From contig NC_030987.1 of the NCBI RefSeq assembly GCF_000149955.1, positions 280,003 through 344,002 on the forward strand: DNA of 64,000 bases, given 5' to 3'. This document shows, in pieces, positions 47,220 through 58,985 of this stretch (positions are counted from its first letter, which is position 1; every line of letters begins with the position of its first letter). The stretch is from Fusarium oxysporum f. sp. lycopersici 4287 (Eukaryota > Ascomycota > Sordariomycetes > Hypocreales > Nectriaceae). The position numbers were made by a program, and so were the translations under genes. The notes under the pieces were generated by a model. That model was not told where the DNA came from. It saw only the letters and a list, made by a program, of their open reading frames with translations, and did no database searches.

Positions 47220-48186
47220 CTAATCCGCATGGGGAAAGAGTTGAAGCTCGATGGCTTCCAAACCGCCAATCGTGGGAGGATTGCTATCTGATGCCATGAC
47301 AAGAGCAGGAGAGTTGACTAGCCTATCAGGTATCATATAGAACTTATCCCAGGTACCAGGAATCGAATAGCAAACGGAATCACCTGACATCTCGTCCATG
47401 TGGCATTCACCAGCTGGCGCAGAGCACTTGAGCTTTCGGTCGCGAGTTTGTTCGCATGTGAGGGGTACTAATCCAGCCAGGGGGTTAATAGGGTCGCAGA
47501 GCATATTGGCGGGAGGGAAACCATCGCCTCCGAATGAAACACACAAGTATTTCCCGGTGTTTATCTCTCGTACATAGTTGGTGCCGGCGTCGATGGAGAA
47601 AGTCAGAATTGGGGGAGACGGCGTGTACCATCCGATGTAACTATATTGAACTGGATCTCCTCGCAGCCATTGGCCGTCGACTGTTGAGCCGAGAGCCTTG
47701 AGATCGAAGGTGGGAATTGGCACAAATGTGTCTTCAGTGGTGGTAGTCATGTACGTCGTGGATGCTTCAGCAGATGTCGTGGTCTCAGCGGTTGCAGTAG
47801 TCTCGGCAGTTGTAGTAGAGATTGCAGCTATAGTGGTCTCTGTAGCAGTGGAAGCTGAGAGCTCAATGCTAGCGCTTCCTGACTCTGTCGCCTTGGTAGA
47901 AGTTTTATCGTCGTCTGTAGATGTGGCACTGACAGACAATTCGACGGAGGTTGTAGTCGTTGTCACGATATTTGTACTTGTAGTAAAGACAGCATCTGAT
48001 TCCGTTGAGGATGCAGACACAGGCTCGGTAGATACATTGCCTGAATATGAATCAGTAAAGAACTTGATGCTGTATCAGAAAAGTTTACTTACTGGAGTCA
48101 GTCAATGTTCGACTTCGAGGCTTGCATACACTTGCGATTGCGATATTGGCGCCGAGGCCCAAAGAGAAAAAAGCAGCGAAACGCAT
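47220..48186 (-). CDS. Secreted Ser/Thr-rich protein of unknown function
   Basis: Exon 1 (48093-48186) gives MRFAAFFSLGLGANIAIASV, a signal peptide. A 52-bp intron (48041-48092) leads to the large second exon, total 304 residues. Residues about 35-135 are a mucin-like Thr/Ser/Ala region (runs such as TTTTTSVELSVSATS), likely O-glycosylated. The C-terminal about 165 residues form a compact domain starting VPIPTFDLKALGSTVDGQW, with cysteines in YLCVSFGG, MLCDPINP, LTCEQTRDRKLKCSAPAGEC and VCYSIPG. No GPI signal or membrane helix is seen. The family is not recognised. The architecture suggests a wall-associated or secreted protein. Confidence 0.75.
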
Positions 48187-49007
48187 TTTCGCAGTGAAAA
48201 AGAGTGACAAGGGTTAGACTAAGTGAAGGAATAGCAAAGAGGAAAGAACGATGAAGAAATCAGGGATATATGAAATTTTTAATTATTTAACAAAGGGGCT
48301 GTTTTCTTTTTTGAGGCTTGGCACTATTGACAAAACGCAGCCTCAGCTGCGCCAATAGTGCAGGTACTAGCTCCATTTTCCACGTTATTATTCAATTCGG
48401 GCTGCTATGTCAGTCTATTGCGGTCTAGAACGCCATAGCACTGGCCCATTAAATCACTTAGAGTCTTACTTATCAATTTTAGCAATTCCAAAGTGCGCCA
48501 AGGAAAGATACTTAAGGCTAAGCATAATAACCCAAACTCAAGTTTTTAGATAAGATAAGCTCTTCTAGAAGTTTTAATACGCGAGATTCTGAGTGCTGAT
48601 ATTTTAAAGACCATCTTGGTGATTGGAGCACTCGTCTACAAAGGAGTCCTTTGCTTCGGATGCTTCAAGACGAGGGATGAAGTCTAATGCATGTGAAGTT
48701 CCCAAAAGATGGGGACTGTGAGGCACTCAATTCCAAGAATGGTTGAGCTTTGACCTCTGAGGTTTGTGAGCCGGGTTATCGGGCTTCACATCTCTGATCA
48801 CTTGTAGGTCCTAGCCGGCAGATTTGGGTTTGGTTTCTGTAGTTATCTACGAGAGTTTCATTTTGCGTTATAATTGCAGATAAAAGCATTTGTGAGACTG
48901 TAGACACTTTCGAGGTACAAGAAGCCTTCTGCACTAGCAGCCCAGTTTTCTACCATCTACTGCCGAATTTCCTCATATCAGGTGTTAATAGACCCAACTC
49001 CACCATT
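48187..49007. other. Intergenic region with a hairpin
   Basis: Promoter side of the Ser/Thr-rich gene and of the tyrosinase relic. It contains a compound hairpin (48321-48361, listed separately) and AT-rich DNA at 48450-48590. No supported ORF. Confidence 0.5.
48321..48361. repeat. Nested inverted repeat (hairpin)
   Basis: Outer arms GCACTATTG (48321-48329) and CAATAGTGC (48353-48361) are perfect. Inner arms CGCAGC and GCTGCG (48336-48341 and 48346-48351) flank a CTCA loop. Together they form a 15-bp stem with one asymmetric internal loop. It lies about 135 bp upstream of the ATG at 48186. Confidence 0.75.
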
Positions 49008-51698
49008 ATGGGTGAAGCAATTCCTCCGGAAGATGGAACATACAGCATCAAAGGTCTTCCTCGGCCACCAGATGCCATGAGATTCCCTGAAGAGATTCCC
49101 TACGTGAAGGGCCTGTCAGTCCGTAAGGAGATATCGTCCCTTGCCAACTCAGACGACCCAAAAGAGAGGAAACAGTGGACGCTATTCGTGCTAGGCTTGG
49201 AACGCTTCAAGTCTATGCCCGTCGATGATAAGCTCTCCTACTTCCAGATTGCCGGAGTCGTAAGTAATCCATAGCTCTCCATATTGCTGGTGGTTTACTA
49301 AACTTTGGTTAGCATGGATATCCAGAGGCTGCCTAGGATGGAGCGCCTGAGCCCAAACATGCGCCCTACAAGAAGACCAAAAAGGCTGGCGATCAACCTT
49401 TCGGGGGGTATTGTAATCATAACAGTCTAAATTTCCCGGCCTGGCATAGGCCATACATGCTCCTCTTTGAGTTACGATTGGTTCAACACTTTGGTTTCAT
49501 CTCTAACATAAGTAGCAACGCATTTGGGAGAACATGGAGCTTATAATTCATGAATGGGTGAGCAAGCACGAGCTACCAATCTCCGAGGCAGACGAGTGGT
49601 ACAAAGCAGCAAGGACCTGGCGAATGCCATACTGGGACTGGGCTAGGCGGCAAAGGTATGATGAAGACTTGGTTTGCCCCCCAGTTCTTACTCAAGTTGC
49701 CGTTCGGATCTGTCCGCCTGCTACAATGAAGAACCAATTTCCTCGAAGCGGTCTCTATCCCAATCCGCTGCTGAGTTTCGAGAATCCAGAAAAGGATCCA
49801 AAGACAGGGAAGCCGTTGCCCTTTGGCAGCATGCCAGAAGTCAAAACTAAATGGAATATTCAAGACAACCCAATAGTTCACGATGAGCTTCTATTAACGA
49901 AGGAGTGTGATTAGGCTCCAGTGAGTCTACCAGCGGAAGCTCCAGTTTATCGCTTACTGACTTGCGCCTAGTGGAGCAAGACATCTGCAATCAGTCGATA
50001 TGGAATATTCAAGGGAGAAAAAGAAGAGAAGGATCCCGTGAACTACTGCACGGGCCTTGAAGGGGTGAATAACTGCTGGAAAGCTAACGCCAGCCTTGCA
50101 AGTGTTCACGAGAATGGGCCTGATGGCAAGCCCAGGTGGAGTATAATGGAGCAACATTCCAAAGACTATGCATGTAATCCTGGGAGTCTTTCAGATGCAG
50201 TCAATCGTATGTTCTCCGAGGGCTATAACTCGAACTGGGGACAGTTTGCTTCAACGAAGTGGATAGCTGAAGGCAAAGGATGTCCAAATACAGTATACAT
50301 ATCTCTGGAGTATATCCACAACAACATTCACGTAAGATGGCAGACGAGTCTCGTGGATTTAGCTGACTTGAGCGCAAGAACTTGACAGGAGGAAGCGACT
50401 ATGCCACTGGCATGGGACACATGAGCGACGTGCCAGTAGCAGCGTTTGACCCCATCTTTTGGCTTCATCACGTGTCTGTATTCAACTTAGCCTGGCTGTG
50501 CAACTTGACTGACACAAAGTAGGCAAATAGACCTCTTGTTGGCTATATGGCAATGCCTCAACCCAAAGTTATGGTTTGATAACGGACAATCTGGCGATTC
50601 TGATACGACTGGCGCGACAGCTTCTAGTGTCACCGACGACAAAGAGACAGATCCTCTTGAACCGTTTCACAAGAAGTACGACGATCCTGAAAAGGAAGTC
50701 TGGACTGCACAGGCGTGCCGGGATTGGACAGAGTTGAACTATCAGTATGATGACCTAGCCGAGGTAGCTGAAAGAACGATACGAAAGTATGGCAGATTTA
50801 TATCGGGGAGTTTCAACGAGAGCTTCGATCACATATCAACACGATCTACCCTGGTACAGGGCATCTCATTGAATCGATGGAAACGTCCAGTAATACTCCC
50901 GACGGCCTACGACCTAGTCAGCACCAGAACGGATTATGGAAAGATTACATCATCAACGTGGTGTATGACCGATACGCCCTAGACGGCCTGTCCTACACAA
51001 TCCAGTTTGTTATAGGTGGACCACCGGGCGAAGACACAACTAATTTCGAAAAACACAATTACGTCGGCCATGTGTACTCCTTTGGCGGTAGACATAGTAC
51101 ATCTGAAGGCTCTTGTAGGAACTGCAAGAGACAGGCTGAAGCACAGGTTCTCTCATGCGCTCAGGTAACTTTGACGATTCATCTGCTTCACCGTATCAGA
51201 GACTACGTTCCAGATCACTCATTTGAAGGGGTTGAAAAGAGGAAGTTCTCAAAGCTCCAAATATCGGCCTTGCGCGGTACTGGTCGAATCAAGCCGGGCA
51301 ATGCACAAAGTGCAGGTTCAGTCTCTTCTTTGCACAGCGAGTATGTGCCATTGCCAGAGGTCACATATGGGAAGCCCGGTGACTTGCGGCTCGACAAAGC
51401 CCCCCAGAACAGCGAGCCATTTATTTCACAGAACAAGAGCGCTGTACAACCACTCCCGACGAGGCTCCCCCAGAAAGCGAAGTATGATCTCTATCCATTA
51501 ATATATTTGCCGGTCCATTAACAAATTTAGTAGATCCGTGACAACAAAGCTCCATATCCGTTCAATGACCGTGTGTGGACAAGAAGCCGAGGCATTGAAG
51601 TTTTCGCCCACTCAATCGAAAGCTCGGTAGTTGTCGCAAACACGGATTTAAGGTTACGCAGGATCCTGGGTATATGCCGACAGTTCCGAGATCACTGA
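49008..51698 (+). pseudogene. Tyrosinase with nonsense codons and a frameshift
   Basis: Exon 1 (49008-49259) encodes MGEAIPPEDGTYSIKGLPRP to SYFQIAGV. Exon 2 (from 49313) reads [21 protein letters not shown], where relatives have AAWDGAP-like sequence, then the CuA region [20 protein letters not shown]. It continues through WRMPYWDWARR. A second in-frame TAG (49912-49914) precedes AP and WSKTSAISRYGI. The CuB region is present: SLEYIHNNIH and FDPIFWLHH, then IDLLLAIWQCLNP. Near 50780-50810 the frame changes between ERTIRKYG and GEFQRELRSHINTIYPGTGH. The C-terminal part follows, ending about 51698. Intact members are copper monooxygenases that oxidise phenols to quinones. Both stops sit at plausible Trp codons (TGG to TAG). 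Confidence 0.72.
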
Positions 51699-52219
51699 CC
51701 AGGATCAGTCGGGATATTTCGTTGGTAGCCGAACACCTGCAACAAAGAGACTGCTTTCGTCGTGTTCGACATGTTCACGCCGAAGAATACTCTAATAAAC
51801 TATTCTATTTACCATGTTCAGTGCGGATCCAAGTGCCTGCTATTAGCACCACTGTAGCATCGGATGTCGCGTCAGCTTACGGGCCCTCGGGATCCCGAAT
51901 AACCTTTTTTCTTTACTTACCAGGGGTCTTTCTGCCGCAGATCCTTCTCATCTACGAATACGATGGGGCTTGATCTACGCCCGCTAGAACAAGTGCTTAC
52001 CCGTCAGCGTATGAGAATCGACATTGGCGCCATGTCTGACATGGCAATTGGGCGAAATTAATGATCATCCATGCCGTCCGTCTGGGCGTAAGATTTCCGT
52101 GTCTCAGACGAGCATCGGGGAAATTAGCGTTACGCAGGATCTAATAAAGAGATGAGCTGGCCACTTTCCCCCCCTCTGTCAGCTTTCTCTACTCATTCTT
52201 CTGTAGCATACAACTGAAC
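51699..52219. other. Intergenic region
   Basis: Upstream DNA of the P-loop protein. A 99-codon ORF here shows no domain. Nothing else is supported. Confidence 0.5.
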
Positions 52220-53068
52220 ATGGATAACCAAGAAAAGACCGTCGACTCGTCGTCGCAGAGCGAGAAGGACAAGGAGTCGACGACTTCGCCGAAAGCGACG
52301 CCTCGACCTCCGCCAATTCTATGCCTTGGCGCCCCCCGCACTGGTTCAGCGTCACTTATGAAAGCGCTGCAAATTCTTGGATATCCCAACGTGCACCATG
52401 GCTGGGAAGCTGCTGAGCTTGAGGAACTTCAATGGCAATGGCCCATTTTCGACAGAGCGTGCGACGCGACGTTTACCAATATTCCAACATACCGCGGCAA
52501 ACCATTCTCCCGCGCTGAATGGGATGAAGTGTTCGGAGAATACGATGCCGTATCGGATGTCGCTTCTTTCTTCGCTGAGTCGCTGATCCCAGCTTATCCC
52601 GATGCCAAAGTCATTCTTGTCGAGCGCGATATCGAGAAGTGGTTTCCCAGCATGCACGCCGTTGTCAAGAGCTCTACAAGTCCCATCCGACGAAAGCTTG
52701 GAGCCAAGATTGGTGATCTTTCGGGATTTTTGAGTCCAAGACCATGCAACAAGCTTCATCAGGGCTGGACGAGAGCTCCTTCTCCCAACGACGTGATCGA
52801 ATACCTCAAGCCAGCATATGTCAGGCATAATAAGTACATCAGAGATACCGTACCAAAGGAGCAGCTTTTGGACTTCAAGCTTTCAGATGGCTGGGAGCCG
52901 TTGTGTCAGTTTCTGGGAAAGGAAGTTCCTGATGTGCCGTTTCCGCACGTCAATGATTCGAAGGAGTATGCGGAGAGGGGTAAGAGGCTGGGAAATAAGA
53001 TGATCAAGCTTGCTTTGAGAAACCTCATCTTTCCTTGCTTGCGTCCTGAGCCTATCACCAGGCCCTGA
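52220..53068 (+). CDS. Sulfotransferase-like P-loop protein
   Basis: A single exon of 282 residues. After a hydrophilic Ser/Glu/Lys-rich N-terminus comes ILCLGAPRTGSASLMKALQI (residues about 33-52), the 5'-PSB-type P-loop (GxPRTGSxS) of the fungal Sulfotransfer_4 family. Other family features are GYPNVHHG, YPDAKVILVERDIEKWFPSM (3'-phosphate-binding region) and DFKLSDGWEPLCQFLGKEVP near the C-terminus. Many fungal members are annotated as sulfotransferases without known substrate. No signal peptide is evident, and a weak C-terminal hydrophobic patch is unlikely to be an anchor. It sits between a tyrosinase relic and an acyltransferase, a context seen in specialised metabolism, but no backbone synthase is in this window. 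Confidence 0.88.
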   Translation: MDNQEKTVDSSSQSEKDKESTTSPKATPRPPPILCLGAPRTGSASLMKALQILGYPNVHHGWEAAELEELQWQWPIFDRACDATFTNIPTYRGKPFSRAEWDEVFGEYDAVSDVASFFAESLIPAYPDAKVILVERDIEKWFPSMHAVVKSSTSPIRRKLGAKIGDLSGFLSPRPCNKLHQGWTRAPSPNDVIEYLKPAYVRHNKYIRDTVPKEQLLDFKLSDGWEPLCQFLGKEVPDVPFPHVNDSKEYAERGKRLGNKMIKLALRNLIFPCLRPEPITRP

Positions 53069-53631
53069 GAGTTGCTCCGTGCTTGATTTCTTAGGAGAAG
53101 AGGAAGGAGTGTACACCAAGAAAACTATTCTCTTGGCCGCATGGGAGTGGTTTGATTCTGCATATCATCTGATATAAAACGCTGGCTAGATTTCTCAGTT
53201 TAGACAAGCGCGCTGTTTCTAATACCTAGCCTGGATAGCGTGTTTTCCATTCAATATCCGTATTTGGCAATATCGATAGTCCACTTGTTGTATCTTTGTA
53301 ATCAGGACCCCACCAACACCCGAGGTCTTTTAACAAGATGTCAGCTTATTGGCTTCATGAAAGCGGCTTATGCGTCTCGCATCACAACTCTCGGATCACT
53401 AAGTCGTTTAACCAGAGTTTTGCCTTGGTTTACCAGATGGACCAGTGAGTGTTGAGATAAGCAGCCCGGAAGACGGCCCGTGACCCCGACAGATGAACGG
53501 GACATCAACCTTGAGGGGGCTACATATATCATTGTGGTTTGCGCTCACTGAAATTTCTACGTAGCTTGTTTATCTAAATACCGGTTCAACAACAAAGGAT
53601 TATTAGGCATCACCTCGTTTTAGCGAACAAA
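53069..53631. other. Intergenic region
   Basis: Promoter of the acyltransferase. No other feature is seen. Confidence 0.55.
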
Positions 53632-55173
53632 ATGACTACGACTCGGAACTACAACTGGCATCAAGTCAAGCCTGGAGTATGGCAACGCCATATCGACGAA
53701 ATCGAACAATTCTACTCGACGATGGTTGTTCTCTACGAAGGAAGCGGTCGTATGTTCTTTGGAATGACAGGACATGTTTCACTCTCCATCAAGAACACCA
53801 GAGGCTTGTCGCAAGATGACGCTGAGCTTGAAGTTGACAAAGCTTTGAGCAAAGCATGGCTTGCACTCAGATACGCTCACCCTACACTTGCATCTCAAGT
53901 TACTCAGGACGTTGAGTCGGGAGAGTGGGTCAAGACTTATAGAGAGCTGCAGGGAGAAGCAGATAAGGACGCCTGGCTGGAGAGGACTCTTGTCCGTATC
54001 TCCAACGGACAGACTGGTAATCAGTGGGCTAACTCAGATCCGCCTGCTCCAAACCTCCCGACCATGTTTGATTTACATCTTCCTGCTGAGAAAAGCGCTG
54101 ATGGTTCGATGACCATACGCCGGGACCTTGTCTTCCGCTCTCCTCACGATGTCATCGACGGCATTGGAACTCTCATGATGCTCAACAACTTCATATCCCT
54201 CGCCTCAGACGCTTACGAGAAGGGCAATGCCTATGAGCCCCCAGCCCTTGACGGCAGTGAGACTTCAAACCTAAGCCCGTCCTACCGAGTCGCAGCCCAA
54301 ATCCCCGAAACCCCCGATCAGGCTCAACTGGATAGACTTAAGCAGATGGCAGCTCAAAAAGCCGCTGCCGCTTCCGATCCCAGCGTGGAGATTCTTGCGC
54401 TTCCTTATAGGCAGGGCGATCTACTTCCAGGTCGACACCAGCGCTTGGCACTCACTCTCACCAGAGAGGAAACGCAACAGCTACTGAAGGAGTGCAAGAT
54501 GGTTGGAGCTACGCCAACACATGTCTTCCATGCTGCAGCTGCTATGGTCGTGCGAGACCTTCAGAATAAACCTATCACGGCCAAGCGAGTTCGGTACATC
54601 AACTACATCCTACGCAACGAGCGCTCAAGTTGCCAAGAGCCATACAACACGGCTCGACATCCGGCGACTGTCTACCATTCTGTCTCTGGCCAAAGCCTTG
54701 TCGTTGACATGGATCTCCACCCAGCTTCCATAAAGCCAGACGCACAAACTCGCAAGAAGGAGTTCCTTTCGATTCTTGAAACCGTCAAAGACTTCTATCT
54801 CACAGTCAAACAAGACGAGGAATTCTACGTCCTCGCCCCGACGATGTTCTCCCAAGCTACCCCATCTCTACCCTCTGGTCCTCGTCCCCTGCCTGTGCCG
54901 GAGCCAAATGCTCATCCGTCCGTATCGATCTCGAGTATGGGGCGCACTGACGCTATCGTGGCACCGGAGGCGGGGGCGTTCGAAGCGAGAGACCCGTGGG
55001 TGACGGGTGAGGAACTAGGAAATGGGTTGGGTTTGTTTCTTGGTACGTTCCAGGGAGAGTTGTATTTGAGTGCTGCGTATAATGATGCTTGGCACACGGA
55101 GACGGATGCGAAAGAGTATCTAGAGCGTTGTAAAGATGTTGTGTTCTCAGGTCTTGGGATCACTGAGCCATGA
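53632..55173 (+). CDS. Tri3-like CoA-dependent acyltransferase
   Basis: A single exon of 513 residues, the normal length for the trichothecene 15-O-acetyltransferase (Tri3)-like group of the chloramphenicol-acetyltransferase/condensation superfamily. The N-terminus NYNWHQVKPGVWQRHIDEIE is family-like. The active-site motif HxxxD is HDVID at residues 172-176, followed by GIGTLMMLNNF. The second conserved region includes GATPTHVFHAAAAMVVRDLQ. The usual C-terminal DFGWG-like element is not evident; the end reads GLGLFLGTFQGELYLSAAYN. Members transfer acetyl or other acyl groups from CoA to hydroxyls of secondary metabolites. The substrate is unknown. None of the known trichothecene cluster genes is visible nearby, so this is better called Tri3-like than Tri3. 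Confidence 0.85.
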   Translation: MTTTRNYNWHQVKPGVWQRHIDEIEQFYSTMVVLYEGSGRMFFGMTGHVSLSIKNTRGLSQDDAELEVDKALSKAWLALRYAHPTLASQVTQDVESGEWVKTYRELQGEADKDAWLERTLVRISNGQTGNQWANSDPPAPNLPTMFDLHLPAEKSADGSMTIRRDLVFRSPHDVIDGIGTLMMLNNFISLASDAYEKGNAYEPPALDGSETSNLSPSYRVAAQIPETPDQAQLDRLKQMAAQKAAAASDPSVEILALPYRQGDLLPGRHQRLALTLTREETQQLLKECKMVGATPTHVFHAAAAMVVRDLQNKPITAKRVRYINYILRNERSSCQEPYNTARHPATVYHSVSGQSLVVDMDLHPASIKPDAQTRKKEFLSILETVKDFYLTVKQDEEFYVLAPTMFSQATPSLPSGPRPLPVPEPNAHPSVSISSMGRTDAIVAPEAGAFEARDPWVTGEELGNGLGLFLGTFQGELYLSAAYNDAWHTETDAKEYLERCKDVVFSGLGITEP

Positions 55174-56908
55174 GGTTAGTTCGGGGACGACGTCGGCGGA
55201 AAGGCAGATCTGAGTTTGAGTGAGGTTATCAGAACGTTCGATAATTTCCATCTTCCGTACAGGTTTCTCTGGGATTGCGAACAGGCTTCAATTCGTATCA
55301 TGTCTTGGGTTGTCCAATATTCCTTGAGTTAAGTCATCAGAACATTAGCTCATGTGTAGACAATGGGTTGTCAACTCAACAACAATATCTGTTTCTAGCG
55401 ACATGATTTGCAGCCGATTTCTTATCTTGTCGTCGATTTGATAAGCGTCGTATATCATGGTCGTTCGCGATGGTTTGTTCACACCTGCATCATTATTTGT
55501 TCACGTTATCAATTAGCTTATCCAGATCATAGACAAACGTCGAAGTGAAGTTTTTCCAGATATCGTGTAAACCATATTCGATCGATGTTTCTGACAAGAT
55601 ACTGCACGAGGTTGTCCGATGACTGAACTAGTGAAGCTGACAAGTTACGCTTTGGGGCAGGTCTCTCGAAAAGGACCTTGATAGTCGCCTGTGCCGCAAT
55701 CCATTATCAAACAACAACACCTCTACCCCTCGTATATCGACATCTCCTGGAACTTCTGTGGCAACTCCTCCATCACGCGCTCACCCCAAACATCTCATTC
55801 CAAAATCAGCATAGCAGATATCGGTTTATCAAGGCCCAAAACACCGTTTTCAAAACCCGCCACAACCCGCCTGAAGGATCACCCTCTGGTAACCAACCGA
55901 ATATCGTACCAACCGACCTCTCGCCTCCTGTGCATATGTAATCTATCCCGATTGTGGGGGCGATATTCACGGGGAAGCGCAGTGTGTGTCCCGAAGTGGA
56001 AGCTCCCTAGACCCCCCAGGAACCTTTGACAGGCTGGGGTAAGTCAGGATGACCCCGGCGAAAACCCGGATTAGGGCACTTTTCCTAACTCTTGGGTCGG
56101 AGCTGAGTGGTATGCTTGTTTGATAGTGGCCAATTGATATGGGGAAGGGTTTATCTAGGTGGTTTGGAAGGTTTCCTGGTTGATTTTGGTGGTTGGGAGG
56201 TTGCATTAGCATGTGAAGTAACCTGGCGCCGGAGAGAAACAGGAAAATAGAGGTTTTAACCTTGAATTGACGATTGATGCTACTTACTAGGGTGACTAGC
56301 ATGTTTATTTGGTGGTGTTGAGTGCCAAGTGGCAATCGTGCAGGCATTGTGCACTCGATATTTTTGGTGTTCAATGCCACCTTTTGATGCAAATGATACA
56401 TTCGATTACAACACGACAGGCGACGAAAAGAATTGCTCGCGCTCTCAACATCATCCCCAGCGCAATAATTGCTAGTATGACTTCAAACATGTCTTCAAAA
56501 TCGCGAGATATGTCCAAATTCGATTGAAGTGATAGATATTACTAAGACCTCACTAATAAATCGGCATCGACCTGTAATCTTGTCGCGATCTGACGTGGAG
56601 CACAAAAAAATGCAGGGATTCCGATCCGCATCCGCCTGGAACACGAAAATAGATGCTCGCGTGGCGAGCGATTGATAACGTCGCGACCGAGTTGGTGTTG
56701 AGGTTATCCATGAATGCCAAAAATCCTGGGCATCGGATTGTGCATGTCGCCGCATTCTTGGCTACGGGTATAACGGTCTTGGTATCTGTGGCCAAGACGA
56801 TCAGCCACCATTTTCAATCTTCCAGAATTCTTTCCAGGCACACTGATCGACAATGGCGAGGCCGATGATTTACTGGGATGAAAGATGCTGCATGCAACAG
56901 TATCCAAC

Positions 56909-56944
56909 GTTTGTTTGTTTGTTTGTTTGTTTGTTTGTTTGTTT
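56909..56944. repeat. (GTTT)9 microsatellite
   Basis: Nine perfect tandem GTTT units. Confidence 0.95.
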
Positions 56945-58422
56945 GTATATTTTTCGTCTGGGTGGCTGTAACGAAGCCAGATCTCCTACTGGAGCAAAAG
57001 ACGTGCTGAGCTAGCTAGGTACAGGGAAACCCCGCTTCCTTCACCATCCAGCATACCAATGGCACAAAAGGTGCTGTATTTCTCAAGCCCGTCACCCGTC
57101 AGCGGGTTCGGGGGCAATCTATTGTCGAACTTTTTCCACCGACCAGAATTCTCTCGCGCATCACTACATCTGCCGACGCAGTCCACAATCTCCAGTAACC
57201 AAGTTGTAGCTCGTAGTCGACTGTCGCGGCGGCAGGGAAAAACCTCGGGAAGGAATCAGAGGCCGACGGTGCGGCTTGCCTTCAAAGGAGAAAAACCCAT
57301 CGCAATCGGCGTCGTTGATCGGGAGGATGTCGCTACCGATGCCATGGGCATCGTCCTCCGATATCTAAGGCGTTCTGGTTCTGAGGTGCCGCCATTAGAT
57401 CCGACAAAGGTGTTGTCAGAGAAGGCGAACTCTCCAAAATTCCTTCTCTGAAAACTGCTGTTAGGGAGCCGATAGCATCCCCGCAGTTTTGTGTGGTCGC
57501 GTGGCCTGCAGAAAATCCCGCTCCTAACACGGCACTAACAGTGCGTGCCAAGAAAGAATTTTTACAGGGGAGAGTTGACAGTATCCAACGTTACAGATTA
57601 ATTCAGTGGCAATAGGGTAGGCATTTCTCCCTGAGATAGCATCACGATCGTGGATCTTGCTATCGTCTGTTGGTACTCGGTTGTTGGTTACGCAGTGGGT
57701 CGAATGATATGTAGAATTGGGTATAGTAGTCATGTCAAGCTAGACAAAAGTCCATTTTGTATGTTGGCTTGGGAACACCAGGTGATTCCTGCAGTGCGAG
57801 TATGGGGGCCGAGATAGCACAGGGCAAGGGTAGATCATCCCAGAAATGCGAGCAGTGGTCCCTTTGGCCTTGGCAATCCTGAGCTCGGCACTCGACAGCG
57901 GAATACAGGCGCTGTAGTGAATGCGGGGGAGGCGATGCGCTGTAAATGAGAGGCCGTTTCACTTACAGAGTGCAGTGTCCAGTAAATTAATCACTGTACT
58001 ACTATGGTGTATTGTTAATATCCATGACGCTGTTCAGTTGTACAAGACCGGGCCCTCAGTCCAACATCAGATCTCCATTGAGGCTTATCTACAGATACAC
58101 ACGTTATTCCATTCCGCTGCTTGATGCCCTGTTGCATCTCCAACAAAAAGGCCCTTCTCCAACTAACAAAGGTCCCGCAAAATGCGCCAAGAGCAACAAA
58201 GGTTCCCCGAGCCATTGGCCAGCACACGGAGCACACTCACCATTTGGGTTTAGCGCGTGCTGATAGCTGTTTGGAGTGTAATACCGATTTATTACTCAGT
58301 GCGAGAAGTTGATATGGAACACTGCGCTATCGGAGGAAATGTCAGGAGATTTAGAAGTATGAGCAATTGAAGCGGGTTTTCGGATCATGTTCTAGAATTG
58401 AATATGATGCGCCGAGGACGGA

Positions 58423-58450
58423 GAGTGAGTGAGTGAGTGAGTGAGTGAGT
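58423..58450. repeat. (GAGT)7 microsatellite
   Basis: Seven perfect tandem GAGT units. Confidence 0.95.
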
Positions 58451-58985
58451 AGGTAAAGTAAGGTAAGTATCTGGTGATTTAGCGGGTGATTCAGTGATGG
58501 CTCTGCTAACTTAGTGAGGCAATGATATTGCGAGTGGCAGACGACTTTGACCATTCACAGTCTAATGCAGAGTAACCCCCGATAACCATAACAACCATAA
58601 CAACCATAAAACCTTTAATCCCCTGTAGCACACACAAATAACATGCGGCGCGTATCGCCCGTCTCCCTCCCTCGGTGCCACCCGCTCTCCTCTATCTGGG
58701 GGTGGAGCCATCCCCTACCAATCCCTGACCCTTTGAGGCTAGATTTACCAGGGACTCATGCACAAAAGTTCAAGCACACGATAAAAATGCTGCTCCCATT
58801 TTGGGCAGCTCCAAATACAACCGCTCCCCTCTAATTGGTTCTCTCACCAAGATAAGGTCCGCCAATCTGTGGATGCTGGGCTCTTTATTTGGCAATCACC
58901 AAAAGATCGTTTGTCTCGCTTCCTCTTCTGGGACGTTGCAAAAAGTCCCTTTGCCTCCCCCCGATGTGCGGAATTGATTTGAAGA

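Larger units (their letters stand above)
55174..58985. other. Long intergenic region with microsatellites
   Basis: 3.8 kb with no supported gene. It contains (GTTT)9 at 56909-56944, (GAGT)7 at 58423-58450 and a CCATAACAA tandem at about 58583-58607. A 130-codon ORF at 57059-57451 has no recognisable family. DNA at 58650-58985 is promoter-like for the OPT gene, which begins in the following gap. Confidence 0.55.

Noticed and set aside
53632..55173. Calling the acyltransferase a trichothecene cluster gene
   Set aside because: None of the other known cluster genes is present. Only superfamily and subgroup resemblance is supported.
57059..57451. 130-codon plus-strand ORF
   Set aside because: No recognisable family and no supporting splice or context signals.
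56897..57592. 15-mer ACAGTATCCAACGTT present at 56897 and 57578, possibly flanking an insertion
   Set aside because: In 64 kb a few 15-base matches are expected by chance, and no terminal repeats accompany it.
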